Source: Bryoerythrophyllum caledonicum (taxonomy: Eukaryota > Streptophyta > Bryopsida > Pottiales > Pottiaceae). Taken from it: DNA of 64,000 nt. Position numbers and translations under genes: made by a program. Positions 46,512 to 55,559 of the stretch are shown one piece after another (positions within the stretch are counted from its first letter, which is position 1; the number at the start of each line of letters is the position of its first letter). Under the pieces are notes generated by a model. That model made no database searches. It was not told where the DNA came from and saw only the letters and a program-made list of their open reading frames with translations. The DNA is taken from contig OZ020521.1 in assembly GCA_963971425.1 (NCBI GenBank), forward strand, positions 188,501 through 252,500. The letters are read 5' to 3'.

Positions 46512-48464
46512 ATGGCCCATAGCAGGGTGCATTATCAAGATGCAGACATGCAACTCCACGAGGCTCATCAGGTGGAAATTCAATCAACCACTACTGCAGC
46601 CGATCGTGTGAGTGGTGGTATGTTGGCGAGAGGACAAGGTAGTGGAAGTGGGCGAAGTGACGGGGGTCGCAGGCACGGCATGGAAGAACTGCACCAAGAA
46701 TTTCATGCACTTGGACGAAATAATTCTCGTGGGTCGCAATCATATTTACGAGGCGCAGTAGGATCTCGAAGGGTTCCACGAGGATCAGCGCGGGGGACCA
46801 CAGAAGGAGGGCGGTCACGAGGATCTCAAAGTTTGAGCGGATTTCGACACCCGGGAGCTCGCAGTTCAGGCGGATCGAGTGGTGAGCCCGCAGTAGGAGA
46901 GCCATCGTTGAGGGCCGTTCAACATGGTGCGGTACCATCTGCAACAAATTCCTTGGTTCCAAACGAACCTTCAGTTGGAGCGGGACAAGGGCGGGATAAA
47001 CGGCCTGTTTTTTTAGAGGACTCAGAGCCCTACAAGAAAAGAGCAAGGACAAGCCATTTGGATGCAATGAGCAAGGAATTTAAGTGCAGGGTTGTAGCGG
47101 ATATATTATTTTGGATGATAGAGAAAGGTCTATCCAAGTTGGAGAAACGGTACTTGTGTAACGGCGCTACAGGACTAGAAGCTATGGAGGCAAGATTGAT
47201 ACTCATTATCCAAAATATTGCCAATGAAGTAAATTTTCGCGAAGATAAATTGAGACATTCAATGGATACATGGCCCAGCTTGTTTGCCAAACAAGCTATT
47301 CACAACCCCGTGAAGACTATTTGGGATGTCTATTACAAGGAAGATGTAAGCGAACAAGCAATGGAAGTGAAGTTATTGTTTGAGAGACTCAAAGAGCGGG
47401 TAGAAGCAATCAAGCCGAAAGGGAGAACTAACCTCGCTATTCCTTGGATTGATCAAGATTTGGTTGTGCGAGTTGCGAGTAGAGGTCGTGAAGGTGTAGT
47501 GTGGCTTCCAATGCATGCGGAGGTAAAGGCGTTGGATACTAGAAATTATGAAGGAGGCTTTGGAGTTGTCCGTTGTGTGAGTATTGACGGTGTAAGTTGC
47601 ATTCCAGCACACATGGAGTTTGCGGGGAAAACAATGAAGGAGGATAGTCGTGAAAAAAACCGAGAGAAACGTTCAATTGAGGCGTTAGCATGTCCAGTGG
47701 ACCATGCAGGGGTTATCAAAATCCAGTACCTGGATAGAAGAACATACGAGTCGTATACTCTATGGTGGAACGGTGGCTCACTAGCATCTATTTGGAGGAT
47801 CGATTCAAAATATGAGGAGGAACACGAAGATGATATTCTTAAAACAGCTGGAATCGACCTTGAGGCTCGTATGGAACTATGCGTGTATCGTAAAAATCGG
47901 GCCTATTTAGCATGGGCACTACTCTGCATCATGGATGTGATACATTCCCAGCGCATTTTGCACAACGACTTGAGCCCCAACAATGTTATGCTTCATTTTC
48001 CGCAAGAGAAAAAAGATGTAGTGTTCATCGGGGTGTGTGATTGGGGAATGGCATCATGGGACGGCGAAGACAAGATGTCAAACTACGGTCGACCCTCTAG
48101 TACAGAGCTCGGTGCTTTCCGAGCTAAGTATCGTCATGCTGCCCCCGAGCTATTCCATGTATATGGGAAGCCCGGAACACCAACGTCACCGAGGAGAATG
48201 GGAATAAAGCATAAGCACAACCATAGATCTGAGGCGTATGCAGTGGGGTACTTGGCAAGGAGGATCTACAACCGCGATTGCTCTTCAAGCTTGTTCCAAA
48301 AGAACAAAGATCCGAGTTCATTGTCCAAGCGATTTGAGCAAGCCATGGACGAGTTGTTGAAACCCGATCCACTAGAGAGATCAATTGTCACGCATGTAGT
48401 AGACTTGTTGAAAGGACCGCCCTACAACCTAGCTATACCATGGGATTTCTTCCGCAATGAGTAG
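46512..48464 (+). CDS. Divergent protein kinase, cargo of hAT element 2
   Basis: An intact 650-residue frame from ATG 46512; the frame also runs upstream to a GTG at 46488, but ATG is preferred. TTACAG just before the ATG may be a 5'-UTR intron acceptor. The first 190 residues are Gly/Ser/Arg-rich and likely disordered. A region with KFKCRV-type and NGATGLEAME blocks follows, then the kinase domain: GGFGVVRCV, Lys in FAGKTM, HNDLSPNNVMLHF (Asp about 485), CDWGMASW (about 509), HAAPELF (a proper APE) and EAYAVGYLARRIY. It matches the hAT element 1 kinase across the domain, including YTLWWNGGSLASIW against YTLWWNGGSLASFW. Catalytic residues are complete. Confidence 0.85.
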   Translation: MAHSRVHYQDADMQLHEAHQVEIQSTTTAADRVSGGMLARGQGSGSGRSDGGRRHGMEELHQEFHALGRNNSRGSQSYLRGAVGSRRVPRGSARGTTEGGRSRGSQSLSGFRHPGARSSGGSSGEPAVGEPSLRAVQHGAVPSATNSLVPNEPSVGAGQGRDKRPVFLEDSEPYKKRARTSHLDAMSKEFKCRVVADILFWMIEKGLSKLEKRYLCNGATGLEAMEARLILIIQNIANEVNFREDKLRHSMDTWPSLFAKQAIHNPVKTIWDVYYKEDVSEQAMEVKLLFERLKERVEAIKPKGRTNLAIPWIDQDLVVRVASRGREGVVWLPMHAEVKALDTRNYEGGFGVVRCVSIDGVSCIPAHMEFAGKTMKEDSREKNREKRSIEALACPVDHAGVIKIQYLDRRTYESYTLWWNGGSLASIWRIDSKYEEEHEDDILKTAGIDLEARMELCVYRKNRAYLAWALLCIMDVIHSQRILHNDLSPNNVMLHFPQEKKDVVFIGVCDWGMASWDGEDKMSNYGRPSSTELGAFRAKYRHAAPELFHVYGKPGTPTSPRRMGIKHKHNHRSEAYAVGYLARRIYNRDCSSSLFQKNKDPSSLSKRFEQAMDELLKPDPLERSIVTHVVDLLKGPPYNLAIPWDFFRNE

Positions 48465-48711
48465 TATATAGTATATTGTGATTTCATAGTCCTTAGATAC
48501 TGTAGGGTATGTAGCATCTTCTCTATGTTGTGAAGTGTTGTCTAATTTGTATTCGGTTATTTGAAAGAAGAGAATGCCTTTTTGGACTTCCCTGTAATTT
48601 TGAATGAAGAACAACTTTGTACAAATTGTTTTGAATTGGTCTCCCAATCCGCCCTTTGTATCTTCAGAAATAAAAATGGAATAACTAAATAAAAAAATAT
48701 CCTAACTACCA

Positions 48712-49395
48712 TATCCGCGCTCCCCCACTCCCAATCCGCGTTGCATTGGCGCCCCCACACCTAGGCCGGTGCGAGTCCGCGATCAGTCCGCAGCCAGTCC
48801 GCGGCAGTGACCGCGATCAGTCCGCACAAGTGTCCGCAGCCAGTCCGCGGCAGTGTCCGCATCCAGTCCGCGGGTCTGCACTCAATCCGCGGGTCCCCAT
48901 CCAGTCCGCTGCGTATCCGCAGCCAGTCCGCGGGTCCACATCCAGTCCGCTACGTATCCGCGGCAGTGTCCGCGGCCAGTCCGCGATCAGTCCGCGGCAG
49001 CGTCCGCAGCCAGTCCGCGGGTTTCCATCCAGTCCGCTGCGTATCCGCAGTCAGTCCGCGGGTCCACATCCAGTCCGCTACGTATCCGCGGCCAGTCCGC
49101 GGTAGTGTCCGCAGCCAGTCCGCGATCAGTTCGCAGCAGCGTTTGCAGTCAGTCCGCGATCAATCCGCAGCAGCGTTTGCAGCCAGTCCGCGATCAGTCC
49201 GCAACAGCGTTTGCAGCCAGTCCGCGGGTACATATCCTGTCCGCTGCGTATCCGCAGGCAGTCCGCGGGTCTGCACTCAGTCCGCGGGTCCAAGTTCAGT
49301 CCGCTGCGTATCCGTAGCCAGTCCGCGGCAGTGTCCGCACGCAGTCCGCGGCATGTCCGCGGACGGTCATCGCATGTCCGCGTGCAGTCCGCTCC
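48712..49395. repeat. GC-rich repeat cluster 5 of hAT element 2 (right end), about 680 bp
   Basis: Dozens of copies of CAGTCCGCGG, GTCCGCAGCCAGTCCGCG and CGGGTCCACATCCAGTCCGC. No gene follows it before the right TIR 260 bp away. ORFs in it are repeat artefacts. Confidence 0.75.
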
Positions 49396-49589
49396 TAAAC
49401 TGCTCCCTCTGAAAAACCCCCCAACTTAATTGATTTTCACTCAAAGGTTAATACAACACAGCAAAGGATAAAAGTGGTGAGAGACACGTAGGATGTCAAT
49501 GCCACATAGGACGGCCACGTCGACGCCAAGGTAACATATGTACCATACATAGGGTTAAAGTTCAGCTTTGACCCTAGGTTGACTCTATT

Positions 49590-49670
49590 GTGTCGTGACG
49601 AGAGGGTCCGTCACGACAGGTCACGTCATGACGGCACGTCACTGTCACAATGTCACGATAGACAACCCTG
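49590..49670. repeat. Right subterminal repeats and right TIR of hAT element 2
   Basis: TGTCGTGACG, GTCACGACAGG and TCACGTCATGACGG motifs precede the reversed TIR ATAGACAACCCTG. Confidence 0.75.
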
Positions 49671-50464
49671 CAGGACCACGAAGAGCAAGAGGGCGAGATA
49701 CCGAGCTGAAGGCGAAGCACACGAACTGAAGGAAGGAGGGTGAATCGAATCAGTTCAGGGAGCCTCTCCGCTCACCCGGCTAGTAGTCAATTCCTTGCGC
49801 ATCAGGGAACCCTAATTTTCTAGTCACCACACGTCACGCGGAAGCGCTGTCAAAATTTCACTAGAATTAGGGTTGCTATCAACTCAACCCAAGCAATTGA
49901 TCAATCTACAAGAATAAGAAGACGCAACTGGATGCTCATGCATAACTTAGTGATAAGGTAGGGTGGATCGTGTGAAGTGTATGTGGTGTGCAAGTGAAGG
50001 TGTGGTCACAATTTTGAGTAAACATAGACGTTAAGTGTGCATTGTTGGTCGCTGGTTGTGAGGTCCAGGGTCGAGTCCAATGATTAATTGAAAGATGCCA
50101 TCATGTTAAGCACAAAAAACTAATAAGAAACCAAAAAACAACCATATGAAACGGAGTTATAGTCAAGGAGATAATTGGGATTATAAGTCTGTAGAAAATA
50201 GGGGAGCCTATCTGCTGCCGACTGGTTCCAGGGTCACACCTAAGCCTGGAGCTGATCATTAAGGGTCCAATCAAGTTCGTGATGCTGAATTGAACCCATA
50301 CGAATTGAAAATGTTGGATTCGGAGCCCTAGAGCAAAAGTTACACTTGTTTAAAGGTGGGTTCAATTAAAAGGCTGGGTTAGGTCACCACCTTATTAATC
50401 AACCACAAGGCGCCTAAGTAAGCTTGAGATGTGTCACCATGCTTGTATAAGTTGTGTATGAATG
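49671..50464 (+). repeat. 3' LTR middle section: array remnant and R/U5-like part
   Basis: Resumes the 81-bp unit broken at 37328, then matches 26236-27000 almost identically, up to GTTGTGTATGAATG where the next insertion begins. Confidence 0.85.
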
Positions 50465-50899
50465 GACGAAGCTATTTTGCGTGCCCAGAGCGGTGAGCGG
50501 TGAGCGGAGAGCGGTGAGCGGTGAGCCTAGAGCAAAAAAGTTGGGCAATTTTTGGGAAAAGTTCTTGATAAAGTTGGAAATAATATAAATGAGAAAGTGA
50601 AAATTAGAGCGAAAGGTGACATTTGAGGGCCTATAGCCGTGGGTTTCTAGTATTATCTTATTTATTTGTTTGTATACCAAAGTACCTAGGGAGGTACTTT
50701 TTAAGAAGGGGATGCTGAGTGAGTTTGGTGAGGGTTGTAGGAACCCTATGGCCATGGAGGACAAAGCTATTTTGTGTGCAGAGAGCGGTGAGCGGTGAGT
50801 GTAGGGTTGCAAGCCCAGAGTGTAAAAAGTTGTGCATTTTTTTAAAAGTAAAAGTAAAAGATGGAATCAAAGAAAAAGATAAGTTAAAGTTAAAGCTAA

Positions 50900-53190
50900 A
50901 GTAGACTAGTAGGGCCCTACAGCCATGGATTTTGATTTAATGTTGGAAATTTTATACACCTAGTTTGCAGCAAAGGGCAATTAATTTGAAAATAGAAATT
51001 ATTTTTTGGTTATATGATATTAGATACCTTGTAGTCGTGGATGGTTGGAGCTCTTTAAAAGAAATTAGTTACCATGGGATCTTCAATTGTTAAAGAGTAA
51101 ATTGGAATCTATTGTGGACTGTATTCTTGTATAATTAAACAAATATATGTAATAAGTATTGGTTTTTTGTACTGCTTGTCCGCATCTCACATTGCTTAGT
51201 TATACTTAAAGAAGTCAGAAGTTAAAGGTGGTATAAAGAATAAACAAATCTTGAATAAATGGTTCCTTCACATGTGAAAAGTAAATACACAACTATTAAG
51301 TGATTGTATATGGGATGATCATGTCATGTAAGTAAGTACAATTATTATTCACATTGAATTGTTTGAAGAGAAATTAGAGCCTGAATGAAGAAGTGAATAG
51401 TAGGGAATGCTTAATCTATTTTAGTAAGTGAAGACTGTGGTCTTATAAACTTGGAACCTCAAAACATAGATTGCCTGAAATGAGCAAAAAATTTGAAAAA
51501 ATATACCAAATGGACTAGGTCCGCGCAGGAAGTAATGTTGAGGGTGAAAAGTGTAGAATTGCAAACATGTTGCGGATAGAGTAGACAAAGTAGTTTATAA
51601 AAAAGCTGGTGTTAGGATCGGTTGAAGAATTCTATTTGCGACCGTTAGATCCACCACTGCCGTTATGAATTGGAACATGTACGTCTAAATTTCTTGTGCA
51701 AACAATGCCTCACCACATCAGTGAGGAGGGAATGAAAAAATATGAAGGATTATATTTAGACAACTACTAGCAGAAGCGGCGCTCAGAGGCGTAATTCAAT
51801 TGGTGATGGTTAATCAATCAATTATCTAGGAACCATACAATGATCCCCTCCAGAATCCTCTCCAAAAACATTGTCATTTTTATCTTCTACAGCTTGCGCA
51901 AAAAAGCACATACAATTACAATTAACACTCAACAGAGAACAATTGCCAATAAATATGAAGCTCACCTCATACATAGTGGTTAACACGGCAAGCACATGAT
52001 GTGGTAAACACGCGCTATGGACAATGCGTAAACATACAGGAAGGTAAGCATATAATACGGTAAACACTCTCTAGACACCGTGCTAGCAATGTGGATGACA
52101 CAGTGAGCGGAAAAAATGGTGCGACCATCTCGGAGGCAGCGTCATGGCTAGTTCAGTAGATCTACGGGTATCTAGTTGGCCTATTCTTGTAGTGTAGGAG
52201 GACTTGATAATAGGAATTTGAACCAAGTCTTAGAACTTGTAGTCATTCTCAAAGTAATATAATGGTTCTAAAAGTTGTGAGTCGTGAGGGCAACTTTTGA
52301 TTAATGGTACGGGACGAGAGTGAATAGAAGGATATGAGAGCTCTGGTTCCATTTCTTTAGAACGACCAAAGTTCTTTGTACTTGGCATTAGGACAGAATC
52401 TAATGATAGAACTATGGACGTTGCAGACAAGATGGAGCAATTGGGGTTGAATTTGAACATAATAGAGTTGATTGATGTGGGGAGCTAAAATAGCTTAGAA
52501 CTTCTATTTTGGCGACATTACAAGGCCTTAATGGAGCTGGAAGTTGGAGACAAAATAGACGTGACATTTAATGCAAGGGAGGCTTGGTAAAGGCACACAA
52601 GTGAATTCTCTCAATGTATTAGCAGGTATGTGAAGCCATGTTTAAGCAGAAGATGTGGAAAGGAATCACTTCCGTGTTGGACTTGCTAGACATCTCCATA
52701 GACGGTATGGAGTTGTTCCTCATGCTGTTGTATATTCTTGGAGGGATATTCTTTAATGGACCATAATAGTTGCTAGAAATTGTTAGCGGAGTCTAAAGAA
52801 GTTGTGGATGATCATTTTGATAAGCTTTTTGATTAATGCATTAAGTATCATTTAGTTTGCATAAAGTAGCAAGGTCACTCGAGACCACAAAATTTACCGG
52901 CATCAACAATCATTTGACACCAAAGAATCTGGCGTCAGAGAACATCCATGACTTTTAACACCAACAAAACACGTGCACGCAAGCGGTATGTTGAACACCA
53001 CGGTTTGTCCACAATCATCATTATGGACGGAAAGAATGGACACTTCAATTTTGATAAGCAAATACATCAAGGACTTATATATGCAAAGGTACATGTCAAA
53101 AAGGCTTATAGCTATTTAATTTGCAATTCCAAATGCTAAAAAGATTAAGAAGCATGACAAGTATTATTTGAAGCGGATTACAGAAAAGAG
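50900..53190. other. AT-rich interior of the decayed TIR element
   Basis: No coding sequence that I can support; the longest frames are 60-80 codons and lack motifs. Confidence 0.5.
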
Positions 53191-54160
53191 GCGCTGCATC
53201 GACACGGTTTTAGAAGGCCCCTCTAATGTTTACTAAGGGAACCTCCAAAAGAGGCGCCGATATCGGCGGCTCTTTATAGAGCCCCTCAAGGCACCACGGC
53301 CTGAGTGTAGTGGTTTGAGTCATGGCACACCAGTGAGGTGGTTGTGAGTTCAAGCCCTATTGCCGGCGTAGTGCCTACCACCATAGTCCACCCAATTATG
53401 GTGGGGGGTCCCAAGGCCTTGTTGTATAGGGACCCACAAAGCCCTTGGGGGAGATGACATGTCGGTTATCTCTAAAGCAATTAGTGTAGGGAAGCACTTA
53501 GTGTAGAAAAGTGTTTACCCTCGAGAGGGGGAGTAGTTCTATTACGCTAGCCTATGTCTCGTGGCCATATGCTTAGTGAAGAGAATGAACAAACACTATA
53601 TTCACGCCGGTCTCCTTCGGAGACTGGAGTTTTATTTATTTTTTTAGAGCCCCTCTAATGTAAATTAAGGGAACCTCCAAAAGAGGCGCGGATATTGGCC
53701 GCCCTTTATAGGGTCCCTCTAATGTTTCTAATGGGAATCTCCAATAGGAGCGCCGATATTGGCCGTCCTTTATTGGGTCCCTCTAATGTTTCTAACGGGG
53801 ATCTCCAATTTAAGAGGCGCCAATATCGGCCGTCCTTTATAGGACCCGTCTAATGTTTACTAAAGGAACCTTTAAAAAGGGGGCCGGTATTGGCCACACT
53901 TTATAGGGCCCCTCTAATATTTCTAACGGAAATCTCTAAAAGAGGGGTCGACATTCGCATGGCTTTAGGGGGCCCCTCTAATGTTTACTAAAAGAACTCC
54001 CAAAAGGGGCGCAAACATTGGCACTCCTATAGAGGGCCCCTCTAATGTTTATTAAGGGACCCATTAAAAGGGGAGCCGACATCGGCCGCCTTTTATAGGG
54101 CCTCTCTAATGTTTATTAAGGGACCCATTAAAAGGAGAGCCGACATCGGCACCCCCTGAA
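53191..54160 (+). repeat. About 64-bp tandem repeats, forward orientation
   Basis: Diverged units with the blocks CCCCTCTAATGTTTACTAAG, GGAACCTCCAAAAGAGG and GCCGATATCGGC recur some ten times. One unit is split by the SINE at 53288-53645. Confidence 0.8.
53288..53645 (+). mobile_element. tRNA-derived SINE, 358 bp, with 10-bp target-site duplication
   Basis: AGAGCCCCTC occurs directly before (53278-53287) and after (53646-53655) the body. The head GAGTGTAGTGGTTTGAGTC and GTGAGTTCAAGCCCTA resemble the A and B boxes of a tRNA-type Pol III promoter. The tail is T-rich (TTTTATTTATTTTTTT). The direct duplication and Pol III boxes define a SINE. No ORF is expected. Confidence 0.75.
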
Positions 54161-54369
54161 GTATGCAACCACGCTCTTGGCAATTTCAAGAGAATTCCGA
54201 AATTGTATTACACTTTATCATCGGACGTTGCACCAATGATTTATATGCGGATGAAGTTGTGAGATTTGAAACTTCATCCGTTGATAACTCATCTTTAGAG
54301 TGGCGGATGGTGACATGTAATACGGTTTTGAAATTCCCTTATGTTTTCCTAGGTTGTGGAATTAAGTTA

Positions 54370-55480
54370 CAGGGAATCCCAATGTTGGAACCCGTTTTGG
54401 AGATCCCTTTTTATACATTCAAGGAGCCCTTTAGAGGGGTGCCGATGTCGGCATCTCTTTTGGAGGTTCCCTTAATAAACATTGGAGGGGCCCTCTAAAA
54501 GGGTGCCGGTGTCGACGCCCTTTCGGACGTTCCCTTTTTAAACATTGAAAGGACCCTCTAGAAGTATGTTGATGTTGGCAGCTCCTTTGGAAGTTCCATA
54601 TTTAAACATTGGAGGATCTTTCTAGAGAGGTGCCGATGTCGGCATCTCTTTTAGAGGTTTTGTTTTTAAAAATAGGAAGGGTCACTGTGTGCTAACGTTA
54701 TTCACCTTTGTGCAAAAATGGAGAGTTCAATAAAAATTGGAAAATAAAGTTTTTAATATTTTGGTTGGTTGGTGGTAGAAGTTAACTTGATTTTACATGT
54801 AGGACTCATTTTTTGGTTATATAATCCCTTCTACAAAGAATCGTTTAGGAATGCTGAACTAGAAAGGAGAGACATTGTGACACTAAAAATTCCTAATTTT
54901 GAGTTGACGGTTATTTCAACAACAACTAATTAAAAAAAAATTAGGCCTACTTGTACAACCTTGTTAATTTAATCTTTCAATCAACAAAAGTGAAAAAAAT
55001 ATATTTCAAATTTTTTATGGAATTCCCCATTTCTTAGTAATTTTAGTGAATAAAACCAAACATTGATTACAAATGGCAAATTGCCCTTGGACCCTAGGAT
55101 ACATTAGCAATATCAATCATTCCTTCAAATTCAATAATTTTCCTCATTTGTATACCCTAAAAGAAATAAGTAGTGTTTTTTCCAACTTTGTAACACTATG
55201 ACATCAAAAACGGGGTACCTTTGTAGACCGTCCCTAAAGAGGCCTCCTAAGTGGTGTTGATGTCGGCATCTCTTTTGTAGGTTCCCTTTTTAAACATTGG
55301 AGGCATTCTCTGGAGGGATGTTGATGTTGGCATCTCCTTTGAAAGTTCCTTTTCTATATTTATGAAGGGTCCTCAAGAAGAATGCCGATGTCAGAGATAT
55401 CTTCTGGTAATTCTTTCTAAGAAGACGCCGATATCGGAGACCTCTTATGGAAGTTCCTTCCACCATCAGAGAAGTATCCG
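54370..55480 (-). repeat. Same 64-bp repeat family in reverse orientation
   Basis: Blocks such as GGAGGTTCCCTTAATAAACA, TTGGAGGGGCCCTC and GTGCCGATGTCGGC are the reverse complement of the forward units. They occur at 54370-54670 and again, sparser, at 55200-55480. Confidence 0.7.
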
Positions 55481-55559
55481 CCGTCAAGTTAGGTTGGGCA
55501 GCTGCACGGAATGGATAAAAAAGATGACAGCTACGCATGGACTCAAACAATTATGACGC

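Larger units (their letters stand above)
37329..49670. mobile_element. hAT element 2: giant composite hAT transposon with transposase, RING and kinase cargo
   Basis: Ends CAGGGTTGTCTAT (37329-37341) and its perfect reverse (49658-49670). Flanks are GAGGACCA (37321-37328) and CAGGACCA (49671-49678), 7 of 8 identical, an 8-bp hAT duplication. The 12.3-kb interior has, all on the + strand, transposase (broken by a 200-N gap), short VDWSTL-domain gene, long RING gene and kinase. Five clusters of CCGCGG-centred repeats precede the genes and mark the right end. Gene content equals that of hAT element 1, while order and orientation relative to the transposase differ. Confidence 0.85.

Noticed and set aside
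48746..49429. SVRGSxxSQSAG-type ORFs at the right end of hAT element 2
   Set aside because: Translation of the CAGTCCGCGG repeat; no gene signals.
53297..53375. Possible tRNA gene
   Set aside because: Only A- and B-box-like sequences are present; no cloverleaf can be drawn, and the duplication identifies a SINE.
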